Assembly (NCBI RefSeq): GCF_018623035.1 | Contig: NZ_CP076023.1 | Location: forward strand, 2,170,001 to 2,234,000 | Source: Cellulomonas dongxiuzhuiae | Lineage (GTDB): Bacteria > Actinomycetota > Actinomycetes > Actinomycetales > Cellulomonadaceae | Direction of reading: 5' to 3' | Length of the DNA: 64,000 nt | In this document: one piece after another, positions 8,816-17,978 of the stretch | How the letters are laid out: each line of letters starts with the position of its first letter | Numbering within the stretch: the first letter of the stretch is position 1 | Translations under genes and position numbers: made by a program | Notes under the pieces: generated by a model | Told to the model about the DNA's origin: nothing | Databases searched by the model: none | What the model saw: the letters and a program-made list of their open reading frames with translations, nothing else

Positions 8816-9445
8816 TCAGGGCACGTCGGCCGCACGCTCGTCGTCACGCTCGACGGCGAGCCGCGCCCACAGCTCGTCCACCTGGCGCACCAGGTCGGCG
8901 TCGCTGCCCGCGCCGTCCAGCACGACGTCGGCCGCCGCGAGCCGGTCCTCGTCGCGCGCCTGCGCGGCGACGCGGGCCTCCGCGTCATCGCGCGTCATGC
9001 CGCGCAGCCGCACCAGACGCTCCACCCGCAGCACGGCGGGCGCGTGCACGACGACCACGACATGGAAGTTCTCCACCTGCCCCGTCTCGACCAGCAGCGG
9101 GATGTCGTGCACGACGACGGCCCCGGCGTCGAGCGCCACGGCGGCGGCCTCGCGCTCGGCCGACAGCCTCCGCACGACGGGGTGCACGATCGCGTCGAGC
9201 CGAGCGCGCGCACCGGCGTCGGAGAACACGACGCGCGCCAGCGCGGGCCGGTCGAGGGCGCCGTCCGCGTCGAGGACCGCGGGCCCGAACGCGGCCGCGA
9301 CCTCGGCGAGGCCGGCCGATCCCGGCGCCACGGCCTCGCGCGCGAGCACGTCGGCGTCGATCACGACCGCACCGAGCTGCCCGAACCTGCGAGCGGCGAC
9401 CGACTTGCCCGCCGCGATGCCTCCGGTCAGCCCGATCCTCTGCAT
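8816..9445 (-). CDS. coaE: Dephospho-CoA kinase
   Basis: The last enzyme of coenzyme A synthesis, phosphorylating dephospho-CoA at the ribose 3'-hydroxyl using ATP. The 209-residue product begins MQRIGLTGGIAAGKSVAARRF with the P-loop GGIAAGKS, continues with VVIDADVLAREAV, then LDAIVHPVVRR and VVHDIPLLVETG, the substrate-binding stretch of the family, and ends in the usual lid/C-terminal helices. ATG 9445 was chosen because the P-loop starts 7 residues later, as in other CoaE proteins. It follows rpsA on the same strand, an order common in actinobacteria, with a hairpin between the two. Confidence 0.95.
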   Translation of the reverse strand: MQRIGLTGGIAAGKSVAARRFGQLGAVVIDADVLAREAVAPGSAGLAEVAAAFGPAVLDADGALDRPALARVVFSDAGARARLDAIVHPVVRRLSAEREAAAVALDAGAVVVHDIPLLVETGQVENFHVVVVVHAPAVLRVERLVRLRGMTRDDAEARVAAQARDEDRLAAADVVLDGAGSDADLVRQVDELWARLAVERDDERAADVP

Positions 9446-9515
9446 CGCCCCATCGTGGCGTCCGCCGACCTTCGGCGCGAGCCCGGCACCCGGGCGGAGC
9501 AGCACCCGGGTACGC

Positions 9516-9549
9516 CGACGGCCGGCCACCCGAGGGTGACCGGCCGTCG
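9516..9549. terminator. Hairpin terminator after rpsA
   Basis: CGACGGCCGG-C-CACC and GGTG-A-CCGGCCGTCG form a 14-bp stem with one mismatch and a 4-nt loop, 33 nt beyond the rpsA stop (minus strand) and 70 nt before coaE. Confidence 0.6.
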
Positions 9550-9581
9550 TCGTGCTGCCGTGCGGGCGGACCCGCGTGGCG

Positions 9582-11078
9582 TCAGTTGCCGGTGAGCTTC
9601 TCGCGGAGCGCGGCGAGCGCCTCGTCCGACGCGAGCGTCCCGGTGACCTCCTCGGTCGCCGACGAGTACGTCGACGGCGCGGGGCCGCTGCTGCTGCTGC
9701 TGGAGCTGCTGGCGGCCGGGGTCTCCGACGTCGAGGCCTCGAGGTCCGCCTGGGCGGCCGCGGCGACCTGCTTGCGGTGCGCGTCCCAGCGCTCGTGCGC
9801 GGCCGCGTACTGGGCCTCCCACGTCTCGCGCTGCGCCTCGAAGCCCTCGAGCCACTCGTTGGTGGTCGAGTCGAAGCCCTCGGGGTACTTGTAGTTCCCC
9901 TGCTCGTCGTACTCGGCCGCCATGCCGTACAGGGCGGGGTCGAAGTCGTCCGACTCGGGGTCGAAGCCCTCGTTCGCCTGCTTGAGCGACAGCGAGATGC
10001 GGCGACGCTCGAGGTCGATGTCGATGACCTTGACGAAGACGTCGTCGCCGACCTGGACGACCTGCTCCGGGATCTCGACGTGGCGCACGGCCAGCTCCGA
10101 GATGTGGACCAGGCCCTCGATGCCGTCCTCGACGCGCACGAACGCGCCGAACGGGACGAGCTTGGTGACCTTGCCGGGCACGACCTGGCCGATGGCGTGC
10201 GTCCGGGCGAACGCCTGCCACGGGTCCTCCTGCGTCGCCTTCAGCGACAGCGAGACACGCTCGCGGTCGAAGTCGACCTCGAGCACCTCGACCGTGACCT
10301 CCTGGCCGACCTCGACGACCTCGGAGGGGTGGTCGATGTGCTTCCAGGACAGCTCGGAGACGTGCACGAGGCCGTCCACGCCGCCCAGGTCCACGAAGGC
10401 GCCGAAGTTGACGATCGACGACACGACACCGGGGCGGACCTGGCCCTTCTGCAGGGTCTGCAGGAAGGTCGAGCGCACCTCGGACTGCGTCTGCTCGAGC
10501 CACGCACGCCGCGACAGCACGACGTTGTTGCGGTTCTTGTCGAGCTCGATGATCTTCGCCTCGATCTCCTTGCCGACGTACGGCTGGAGGTCGCGCACGC
10601 GACGCATCTCGACGAGGGAGGCGGGCAGGAAGCCGCGCAGGCCGATGTCGAGGATGAGTCCACCCTTGACGACCTCGATGACGGTGCCGGTGACGACGCC
10701 GTCCTCCTCCTTGATCTTCTCGATCGTGCCCCACGCCCGCTCGTACTGCGCGCGCTTCTTGGACAGGATCAGACGGCCTTCCTTGTCCTCCTTCTGGAGG
10801 ACGAGGGCCTCGACCTCGTCGCCGACCTTCACGACCTCACCGGGGTCCACGTCGTGCTTGATGGACAGCTCACGGGAGGGGATGACGCCCTCGGTCTTGT
10901 AACCGATGTCGAGCAGGACCTCGTCGCGGTCGACCTTGACGATGGTGCCCTCGACGATGTCGCCATCGTTGAAGTACTTGATGGTGGCGTCGATCGCGGC
11001 GAGGAAGTCCTCGGCCGAACCGATGTCGTTCACCGCGACCTGCGGGCTGGCGGGCTTCGCGGGGGTGGAGATGCTCAT
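9582..11078 (-). CDS. rpsA: 30S ribosomal protein S1
   Basis: A 498-residue RNA-binding protein of the small ribosomal subunit that helps mRNA bind the 30S particle. Four S1 (OB-fold) domains are seen in tandem: DGDIVEGTIVKVDRDEVLLD, DGVVTGTVIEVVKGGLILDI, KGQVRPGVVSSIVNFGAFVD (with VHVSELSWKHIDHPSEVV) and IGQVVPGKVTKLVPFGAFVR (with VHISELAVRHVEIPEQVV). The last two are the canonical repeats. The C-terminal tail is variable and has a run of eight serines after TPAA, encoded by a CTG/GCT-type trinucleotide tract at about 9680-9705. The ATG at 11078 (MSISTPAKPASPQVAVND) is the family start. Confidence 0.95.
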   Translation of the reverse strand: MSISTPAKPASPQVAVNDIGSAEDFLAAIDATIKYFNDGDIVEGTIVKVDRDEVLLDIGYKTEGVIPSRELSIKHDVDPGEVVKVGDEVEALVLQKEDKEGRLILSKKRAQYERAWGTIEKIKEEDGVVTGTVIEVVKGGLILDIGLRGFLPASLVEMRRVRDLQPYVGKEIEAKIIELDKNRNNVVLSRRAWLEQTQSEVRSTFLQTLQKGQVRPGVVSSIVNFGAFVDLGGVDGLVHVSELSWKHIDHPSEVVEVGQEVTVEVLEVDFDRERVSLSLKATQEDPWQAFARTHAIGQVVPGKVTKLVPFGAFVRVEDGIEGLVHISELAVRHVEIPEQVVQVGDDVFVKVIDIDLERRRISLSLKQANEGFDPESDDFDPALYGMAAEYDEQGNYKYPEGFDSTTNEWLEGFEAQRETWEAQYAAAHERWDAHRKQVAAAAQADLEASTSETPAASSSSSSSSGPAPSTYSSATEEVTGTLASDEALAALREKLTGN

Positions 11079-11229
11079 GTAGTGGTGGGCTCCGATGCGG
11101 ACAGGAAGTAGGACGGACAGGGAATCGTGCGTGGCAGGGCGCCACGTCGGGACTGCGTCCCCGCCACCCACGAACGGCCTGGGACCGGTGGGTGTCGAGG
11201 ATTCGGTACGCGCGAGGACGCGCGGCACC

Positions 11230-11255
11230 GCCGTCCACCCTATCGGGTGGACGGC
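11230..11255. terminator. Hairpin terminator after pfkA
   Basis: GCCGTCCACCC and GGGTGGACGGC form a perfect 11-bp stem with a TATC loop, 19 nt beyond the pfkA stop on the minus strand and ahead of rpsA. Confidence 0.65.
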
Positions 11256-11274
11256 CGGGCAGGCAAAGGGAACG

Positions 11275-12300
11275 TCAGGCCAGCGCGCGCGCCACGGTCA
11301 GCAGGCCCTGCGGGACGAACTTGACCTTGCCGGCGACCTCGGAGAGGGGGACCAGCACGACCTCCCCGCCGCGGATCGCCGTCATGACGTTGGACGTGCC
11401 CGCCGTCACCGCGTCGATCGCCGCGACACCGAACCGCGAGGCCAGGATGCGGTCCGCGGCGGTCGGGATACCGCCCCGCTGGGTGTGCCCCAGCACCGTG
11501 ACACGCGTGTCGAAGCCGGTGCGCTGCTCGATCTCGACCTTGAGCCGCTCACCGATCGCCCCGGCGACGATCTCGCCGAACTTCCCGACCTGCGTCTCGT
11601 AGAGCATGGACGTGCCCTCGGCAGGCACCGCGCCCTCGGCGACGACCACGATCGAGAAGCTCGCGTGGGCGCGGTGGCGGTGCTTGAGGAACTTCTCGAT
11701 CCGCGTGATGTCGAACGGCTCCTCCGGCGCGAGCACGAGCTCCGCACCACCGGCGATGCCCGACGTGACGGCGATCCAGCCCGCATGACGTCCCATCACC
11801 TCGACGATCATCACGCGGTTGTGGGACTCGGCCGTCGTGTGGATCCGGTCGATCGCCTCGGTCGCGATGCTGACCGCCGTGTCGAACCCGATCGACGCGT
11901 CCGTCGCCCACACGTCGTTGTCGATCGTCTTGGGGATGCCGACGACCTTGACGCCGGCCTCGGCGACCTTGCTGGCCGCGTTGAGCGTCCCGTCGCCGCC
12001 GATGCAGATGAGCGCCTCGATGCGCTCGGCCTCGAGGGTCGCCAGCGCGGCGTCCAGGCCGCCGTCCGACGCGTGGGGGTGGTACCGCGCCGTGCCCAGC
12101 AGGGTCCCGCCGGTCGGAAGGACGTTGCGGATGTCCCGGCGGGTCAGCGGCATGACGTCACCGTCGACCACACCCTTCCAGCCGTTGCGGAAGCCGATGA
12201 TGGTGTGGCCGTGCTCCCCCTCCCCCCGCTTGACGACGGCACGGATCGCGGCGTTCAGGCCCGGGACGTCGCCGCCACCGGTCAGCAGACCGACTCGCAC
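11275..12300 (-). CDS. pfkA: 6-phosphofructokinase
   Basis: Glycolytic phosphofructokinase, 341 residues. Seen: VRVGLLTGGGDVPGLNAAIR at the N-terminus (start GTG 12300), a GGDGTLNAASKV nucleotide loop, the active-site GIPKTIDNDV with catalytic Asp, VMGRHAGWIAV and GGAELVLAPEE for fructose 6-phosphate binding, and HTQRGGIPTAADRILASRFG. Glycine in GGDGT at the position that is Asp in pyrophosphate-dependent enzymes favours ATP as donor; Lys in PKTIDND is the actinobacterial/mixed-clade residue, so donor preference is probable, not certain. It stands alone between the peptide importer and rpsA, with a hairpin after the stop. Confidence 0.93.
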   Translation of the reverse strand: MRVGLLTGGGDVPGLNAAIRAVVKRGEGEHGHTIIGFRNGWKGVVDGDVMPLTRRDIRNVLPTGGTLLGTARYHPHASDGGLDAALATLEAERIEALICIGGDGTLNAASKVAEAGVKVVGIPKTIDNDVWATDASIGFDTAVSIATEAIDRIHTTAESHNRVMIVEVMGRHAGWIAVTSGIAGGAELVLAPEEPFDITRIEKFLKHRHRAHASFSIVVVAEGAVPAEGTSMLYETQVGKFGEIVAGAIGERLKVEIEQRTGFDTRVTVLGHTQRGGIPTAADRILASRFGVAAIDAVTAGTSNVMTAIRGGEVVLVPLSEVAGKVKFVPQGLLTVARALA

Positions 12301-12453
12301 GCTGGAGCTCCTCGTTCGCAGGGGCCACACCCCGGATGCTCGGGGGGCCGGACGCACGTCGCCGCGCGCCACGTACAACCCTAACCACCCCGTCGCCACC
12401 GGTCCTGCGCCGAGGGTCCCGGCGCCGCCGCGCCGAGCCCGCGAGCGCCGCCG

Positions 12454-14223
12454 TCAGGCCGGTCGGCCCAGGTCGAGGTCGCGGCCCGGGATCGCGTCGA
12501 GGAGCGTGCGGGTGTACTCGGTCCGGGGGGAGTCGAACACGTCGTCGACCGTGCCGCGCTCCACGATCCGCCCTTCCTGCATGACGCAGACCTCGTCGGC
12601 GATCTGTCGCACCACGGCGAGGTCGTGGCTGATGAACAGGTACGTGAGCCCGAGCCGCTCCTGCAGGTCGGCGAGGAGACGCAGGATCTGCGACTGGACG
12701 ATGACGTCGAGCGCGGAGACGGCCTCGTCGCACACGACGAGGTCGGGCTCGAGCGCGAGGGCCCGGGCGATGGCGACCCGCTGCCGCTGGCCGCCGGACA
12801 GCTCGGCGGGGTAGCGGCGCAGCAGCCCGGCCGGCAGGGCGACCTGCTCCATGAGCTCGCGGACGCGCGTGTTGCGCTGCGCGCGGTCGCCGATCCCGTG
12901 CGCGCGCAGCGGCTCCTCCACCGTCCGGTAGACGGTGAACAGCGGGTCGAGCGACGCGTACGGGTCCTGGAAGATCGGCTGGACGCGACGGCGGAACGCG
13001 ACCTCGCCGGCGCGGTCGAGCCCCGCGACGTCGGCACCGTCGAAGCGGATGCTGCCGGACGTCGGCGTCAGCAGGTCGAGCATCATGCGGGCGATGGTCG
13101 ACTTGCCGGAGCCCGACTCCCCCACGACCGCCAGCGTGCGTCCGCGCGGCACGACGAAGCTCACGTCGTCGACGGCCGTGAAGTCGGTCGAGCGACCGAG
13201 GGGGCCTCGCCCGCGGATCGGGAAGACCTTCGTGACGCGGTCGACCTCGACCAGGGGCGGCGGGGCGTCGAGCGCCGCCGCGACGAGGGGGCGGGCGGGC
13301 GGGGTCGGCTCGGTCGGTGCCCCGGTGGCTGCGGTGGCCGGCTCGTCCGTGGCCGGGAAGGTCACGTCGACGCCATGGCGCGCGAGCTCGATGCGCCGCG
13401 ACGCGAGCGAGGGCGCGGCTGCGAGCAGCCGCCGCGTGTACTCGTGCTGCGGGTCGGTCAGCAGCGAGCGCGCGTCGCCCTGCTCGACCACCTCGCCGCG
13501 GTACATCACCACGACACGGTCGGCACGTTCGGCGGCCAGGCCGAGGTCGTGCGTGATGAGCAGCACAGCGACGCCCAGCCGGTCGGTGAGGTCCGTGAGG
13601 CCGTCGAGGATCGTGCGCTGCACGGTGACGTCGAGCGCGGAGGTGGGCTCGTCGGCGATGAGGAGCCGGGGGCGCGCCGCCAGACCCATCGCGATGAGCG
13701 CCCGCTGGCGCATGCCGCCCGAGAACTCGTGCGGGTACTGCCGGGCTCGGCGCAGCGCGTCCGGCAGCCCGGCCTCCGCGAGCAGCTCGACGGTGCGCTC
13801 GCGCACGCCACGGCCGCGCACGACGCCGTTGTCCTCGAGCGTCTCGTCGATCTGCGCACCCACGCGGCGCACCGGGTTGAGGTTCGACATCGGGTCCTGC
13901 GGCACCATGCCGATGCGGGCGCCGCGCAGCCGGTGCATGGCGCCCGGGCCGAGCGTGGCCAGGTCCTCCCCCTCGAAGAGGATCTGCCCACCGGTGACCG
14001 CACCGTTGCCCGCGAGCAGCCCGATGACGGCGGCGGCGGTGGTCGACTTGCCGGAGCCGGACTCCCCCACGACCGCCACGGTCTGCCCGGCGTGCACGTC
14101 GAACGACACGCCGCGCACGACCGTCGCGCTGCCGGCCTCGGTGCGGAACGTGACCTCGAGGTCACGGATGCTCAGCAGCGGGGCGCCCTCGGCGCCGTCC
14201 TGCGGTGCGCTCGTCACGCTCAT
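12454..14223 (-). CDS. Fused double ABC ATPase for dipeptide/oligopeptide import (DppD-DppF type)
   Basis: A 589-residue cytoplasmic protein with two nucleotide-binding domains in one chain. Domain 1 has GESGSGKSTTAAAVIGLL, signature FSGGMRQRALIAMGL and LIADEPTSALDV; domain 2 has GESGSGKSTIARMMLDLL, signature LSGGQRQRVAIARAL and VVCDEAVSALDV. Each carries a C-terminal oligopeptide-importer extension (EYTRRLLAAAP; EYTRTLLDAIP). They hydrolyse ATP to drive peptide uptake through the two permeases encoded just upstream. The ATG at 14223 overlaps the permease stop by 4 nt (ATGA), showing coupling. The two domains are joined by a Pro/Ala/Thr-rich linker around residues 280-320. Confidence 0.93.
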   Translation of the reverse strand: MSVTSAPQDGAEGAPLLSIRDLEVTFRTEAGSATVVRGVSFDVHAGQTVAVVGESGSGKSTTAAAVIGLLAGNGAVTGGQILFEGEDLATLGPGAMHRLRGARIGMVPQDPMSNLNPVRRVGAQIDETLEDNGVVRGRGVRERTVELLAEAGLPDALRRARQYPHEFSGGMRQRALIAMGLAARPRLLIADEPTSALDVTVQRTILDGLTDLTDRLGVAVLLITHDLGLAAERADRVVVMYRGEVVEQGDARSLLTDPQHEYTRRLLAAAPSLASRRIELARHGVDVTFPATDEPATAATGAPTEPTPPARPLVAAALDAPPPLVEVDRVTKVFPIRGRGPLGRSTDFTAVDDVSFVVPRGRTLAVVGESGSGKSTIARMMLDLLTPTSGSIRFDGADVAGLDRAGEVAFRRRVQPIFQDPYASLDPLFTVYRTVEEPLRAHGIGDRAQRNTRVRELMEQVALPAGLLRRYPAELSGGQRQRVAIARALALEPDLVVCDEAVSALDVIVQSQILRLLADLQERLGLTYLFISHDLAVVRQIADEVCVMQEGRIVERGTVDDVFDSPRTEYTRTLLDAIPGRDLDLGRPA

Positions 14224-15161
14224 CGTCTCCTCGATCGCGGGTCGAGCGCCTCGCGCAGCGCCTCGCCGAACAGGGTGAAGCCCAGGGCCGTGACCGAGAT
14301 GCAGATGCCCGGCCACAGCGCGAGGCGCGGTGCGATCTCGAGCTCGTTCTGCGCGGCCACGAGCATGCGGCCCCACTCCGCCGTGGTCGGCGAGCCGCCC
14401 CCGAGGCCGAGGAACGACAGCGCCGCAGCCTCGATGACCGCCGTCGCGAGCAGCAGGGTGGCCTGCACGATGACGGGTGAGACGCTGTTGGGCAGGACGT
14501 GGCTCATCGTCACGGTGCGGCGCGTGAGGCCGAGCGAGCGCGCGGCCAGCACGTAGTCGGAGCCCTTCTGGGCGAGCATCGACCCGCGCAGGAGCCGCGC
14601 GAAGACCGGCACCTGCACGACGCCGATGGCGATGACCACGGCCGACGGCGTCTGGCCCGCGACGGCGGCGATGGAGACCGCGAGCAGCAGGCTCGGCACC
14701 GCGAGCATGAGGTCGACCAGTCGCATCGCCGCCGAGTCGACCCAGCCCCCGAAGGCGCCTGCGAGCAGGCCGACGAGCATGCCGCCGGCGAGCCCGAGGA
14801 GCGTCGAGAGCACGCCGATGAGCAGCGACGCCCGCGCCCCCCAGATCAGCTGGGACAGCACGTCGGCGCCGTAGCGGTCGAGGCCGAGCGGGTGGCCGGC
14901 CGACGGCCCCGGGATGAAGGTCGGCCGCACGTCGGCGCGCCCCGGCAGCGCGCCCGGCCCGTACGGCGCCAGGAGGGGCGCCAGGACCGCGACGAGGACG
15001 AACGCGACGACGATGAGGACGCCCACGACCGCGGCGGGGTTGCGCACCAGCCGGCGCACCGCGACGCGCCAGAGCGACTCGCCCGCGCGACGGTCCTCGG
15101 CCAGCGCCGCGCCGGCGTCGACCGGTCCCTGCGGGACCTCGTACACCTCGGGTGCGCTCAT
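14220..15161 (-). CDS. Dipeptide/oligopeptide ABC transporter permease (DppC type)
   Basis: A 313-residue inner-membrane permease with an N-terminal TM (NPAAVVGVLIVVAFVLVAVLAPLLAPYGP), the HPLGLDRYGADVLSQLIWGARASL motif after it that marks the DppC/OppC family, then five further TMs and the EAA loop ARSLGLTRRTVTMSHVLPNS that touches the ATPase. It pairs with the DppB-type protein encoded upstream. The ATG at 15161 overlaps the DppB stop by 4 nt. Operon order is binding protein, DppB, DppC, ATPase. Confidence 0.93.
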   Translation of the reverse strand: MSAPEVYEVPQGPVDAGAALAEDRRAGESLWRVAVRRLVRNPAAVVGVLIVVAFVLVAVLAPLLAPYGPGALPGRADVRPTFIPGPSAGHPLGLDRYGADVLSQLIWGARASLLIGVLSTLLGLAGGMLVGLLAGAFGGWVDSAAMRLVDLMLAVPSLLLAVSIAAVAGQTPSAVVIAIGVVQVPVFARLLRGSMLAQKGSDYVLAARSLGLTRRTVTMSHVLPNSVSPVIVQATLLLATAVIEAAALSFLGLGGGSPTTAEWGRMLVAAQNELEIAPRLALWPGICISVTALGFTLFGEALREALDPRSRRR

Positions 15162-16162
15162 CGCGTCCTCATCCTCGGGTCGATCAGGCCGTACGACACG
15201 TCCACCGCCAGGTTCACGAGGGCGTAGACCACGGCGATGAGCAGGATGAACCCCTGCAGGACGGCGTAGTCGAGGTTGAACACGGCGTCGGCGAGGAACT
15301 TGCCGATGCCGGGGAAGGCGAACACGGTCTCGGTGAGCACGGCACCGGACAGCAGCAGCCCGACCTGCAGGCCGATGGTGGTAGAGACCGGGAGCATCGC
15401 GTTGTGCAGGATCACGCGCCCGCGCACGTGCGGCGTCGACAGGCCCTTGGCGCGCGCGGTGCGCACGTAGTCGGCGTGCTGCACGTCGATGACGGACGCA
15501 CGCGTGATGCGCGCGATGATCGCCAGCGGGATCGTGCCGAGCGCGAGCGCCGGCAGCAGCAGGTGCACGAGCGCGTCCCAGCTCGCGTCCCACTCGCGCG
15601 TCAGCACCCCGTCGAGCACGTAGAACCCCGTCGGGTGCGTCGCGATCATCGCCGGGTCCTGGCGTCCCGTGGACGGGAACCAGCCGAGCTGCACGGCGAA
15701 CAGCCACTTAAGCAGGAACGCCAGGAAGAAGACGGGGATCGTCACGCCGAGCAGCGACGTGACGACCGCCGCGTGGTCGACGAGCCGTCCCTGGTGCCGG
15801 GCGGCGAGGTACCCCAGCGGGATGCCGATACCGACGGCGACGAGCAGGCCGACGAGCGAGAGCTCGACGGTGGCGGGGAAACGGGCCCAGAACTCGTCCA
15901 GCACGGGGCGTCCGGTGCGGGTGGACACGCCGAAGTTGCCCTGCAGGAGCTGCCCCAGCCACGTCACGTACTGCTGCGGCAGGGGCCTGTCGAAGCCGTA
16001 GAGCTGGTTGATCCGCTCCACGGCCTCCGGGGTGGCGCGCTCCCCCAGGAGAGCCGTCGCCGGCCCTCCCGGGAGAGCGCGCACCCACAGGAACAGCAGG
16101 ACCGACAACCCGAGCAGGGTCGGGACGAGCAGCGCGAGGCGCCGCAGGATCAGTCGGGTCAT
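15158..16162 (-). CDS. Dipeptide/oligopeptide ABC transporter permease (DppB type)
   Basis: A 334-residue permease starting MTRLILRRLALLVPTLLGLSVLLFL, the usual DppB N-terminal TM, followed by the periplasmic loop with YGFDRPLPQQYVTWLGQLLQGNFGVS, five more TMs, and the EAA loop ARAKGLSTPHVRGRVILHNA. It forms the translocation path with the DppC-type partner. It starts 16 nt after the stop of the binding-protein gene. Confidence 0.93.
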   Translation of the reverse strand: MTRLILRRLALLVPTLLGLSVLLFLWVRALPGGPATALLGERATPEAVERINQLYGFDRPLPQQYVTWLGQLLQGNFGVSTRTGRPVLDEFWARFPATVELSLVGLLVAVGIGIPLGYLAARHQGRLVDHAAVVTSLLGVTIPVFFLAFLLKWLFAVQLGWFPSTGRQDPAMIATHPTGFYVLDGVLTREWDASWDALVHLLLPALALGTIPLAIIARITRASVIDVQHADYVRTARAKGLSTPHVRGRVILHNAMLPVSTTIGLQVGLLLSGAVLTETVFAFPGIGKFLADAVFNLDYAVLQGFILLIAVVYALVNLAVDVSYGLIDPRMRTR

Positions 16163-16178
16163 CGGGTCGAGCCGCTCC

Positions 16179-17849
16179 TCAGTCGCCGAGCGTGATCACG
16201 TTGTAGACCTCGTCCTGGACCGGCGAGGCCGGGTACCCGTGGACGTCGGCCTTGAACGCGAGGGACGGCACGGGGTGCGCGAGCGGGACCCCGGGGAGGA
16301 AGTCGAGGATCGCCGCGTTGGCCACCTCGTACGCCTCCCGCTGCGCGTCGACGTCCGCGACGTAGCGGGCGTCGTTGATCGCCGAGAACAGGTCCGGGTT
16401 GTCGAAGCCCCACTCGTTCGAGGCCCCGCCGAAGAAGACCCCGATGAAGTTGTAGGTGTCGTTGTAGTCGCCGGTCCACCCCAGCAGGTGCAGGCCGTGC
16501 TGCGAGCCGCCCTGGATCTTGTCGAGGTACTCCGGGTTCCACGGGTCCGGGACGGGGTTGACCGTGATGCCGACCGCCTCGAGGTCCGCCGTGATCGCGG
16601 TGAAGACCTGCTCGGGCGTCGGCATGTACGGCCGCGAGACGTTCGTCGGGTAGTTGAAGTCGATCGTCAGGTTCGACCTGCCCGCCTCGGCGAGCAGCGT
16701 GCGCGCCTTGTCGGGGTCGTAGTCGTACGTCGCGACGTCCTCGTTCCAGCCCACGACCGACGGCGGGACGAAGTTGGTCGCCACCTCGGTGCCCTCGGGC
16801 AGCGTCTGCGCGACGAGCGCGTCCTTGTTGATCGCGTGCGCGATGGCCTGCCGGACCTTGAGGTCGGCCAGGTCGGGGTTCGCCTGGTTCATGCCGAGGT
16901 ACAGCACGTTGAACGGCTCGCGGTTGACGATCTGGAAGCCGGCCTCCTCGAGCGCCACGACGTCGGCGGGACCGACGAGGTCGTAGCCGTCGATGTCGCC
17001 CGCCTGCAGCGCCTGACGACGCGCGGTCGCGTCCGAGATGATCGGGAACACGATGCGCTTGACCTGGCCCTGCTCGCCCCAGTAGCCGTCGTAGGCGGTG
17101 AGCACGACCTCCTCGCCCGGGCTCCACGACTCGAACGTGTACGGGCCCGTGCCGGTCGGGTGGCTCGTCGCGTACTCCGGCAGGACCGGCGCCTCGCCGT
17201 CACCCGTGACGGCGTCGGCCTCGTACTCCTGCAACGCGGTCGGCGACTGCATGGAGAACGCCGGCAGGGACAGTGCCGACACGAGCTCGGGCAGCGGGCT
17301 CTGCAGGTGGATGACCGCGGTGGCGTCGTCCGGCGCCTCGCACGACTCGTACTTGCCGGTGCCGTTCAGGCTCGCGACGTCGCTGGTCGCGAAGCCGCCG
17401 TTGACCTTCTGCCAGTAGTACGACAGCGACTCCGACTGCAGGACGCCCGTGAAGTTGTTCCAGCGCTCGAAGTTGAAGCACACGGCGTCACCGTCGAACG
17501 GCGTGCCGTCCTGGAACGTCACGTCCTCCTTGAGGTGGAACGTGTACTCCAGGCCGTCGTCGCTGACGTCCCACGACTCCGCGAGCAGCGGCGCGGGGTC
17601 GGCCGTGCCCGGCTCGACACCGACGAGACCCTCGAAGATCTGCCGCGCGACGCGGAACGACTCCCCGTCGCTCGCGAAGGCGGGGTCGAGCGACGAGGGG
17701 TCCCCCGACGCCGCGAAGATGAACGTGTCGCGCCCCCCGCCGGTCGCACCGTCGGTGCTGCCCTCGGGGTCCCGGTCGCTGGCGGCGCACGCGGACAGGG
17801 CGAGCCCCACCACCACACCGCCCGCGACGATCTGCCATCTGGTCCTCAC
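16179..17849 (-). CDS. Peptide ABC transporter substrate-binding lipoprotein
   Basis: A 556-residue extracytoplasmic binding protein of the DppA/OppA (SBP family 5) class. The N-terminus has a signal peptide and lipobox (VVVGLALSACAAS), so it should be a membrane-anchored lipoprotein. Family stretches: ARQIFEGLVGVEPGTADPAP, LAESWDVSDDGLEYTFHLKE, VTFQDGTPFDGDAVCFNFER, and KVRQAIAHAINKDALVAQTL. The start GTG 17849 was chosen over an ATG 15 codons upstream because AGAGGTGG lies ahead of it and it yields a proper signal peptide. First gene of a four-gene importer operon, divergent from the methyltransferase gene. Confidence 0.93.
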   Translation of the reverse strand: MRTRWQIVAGGVVVGLALSACAASDRDPEGSTDGATGGGRDTFIFAASGDPSSLDPAFASDGESFRVARQIFEGLVGVEPGTADPAPLLAESWDVSDDGLEYTFHLKEDVTFQDGTPFDGDAVCFNFERWNNFTGVLQSESLSYYWQKVNGGFATSDVASLNGTGKYESCEAPDDATAVIHLQSPLPELVSALSLPAFSMQSPTALQEYEADAVTGDGEAPVLPEYATSHPTGTGPYTFESWSPGEEVVLTAYDGYWGEQGQVKRIVFPIISDATARRQALQAGDIDGYDLVGPADVVALEEAGFQIVNREPFNVLYLGMNQANPDLADLKVRQAIAHAINKDALVAQTLPEGTEVATNFVPPSVVGWNEDVATYDYDPDKARTLLAEAGRSNLTIDFNYPTNVSRPYMPTPEQVFTAITADLEAVGITVNPVPDPWNPEYLDKIQGGSQHGLHLLGWTGDYNDTYNFIGVFFGGASNEWGFDNPDLFSAINDARYVADVDAQREAYEVANAAILDFLPGVPLAHPVPSLAFKADVHGYPASPVQDEVYNVITLGD

Positions 17850-17978
17850 AGCTGCCACCTCTCGTCTGGGCGCGGTCGTGGTGCACCGCGCCACGCGGGA
17901 ACCCGGTGAACGCTAGGTGCGGCGTGTCACGCGGTTGTTACGCATCGGTACGGATTCGGCATCGGACACACTGGCACC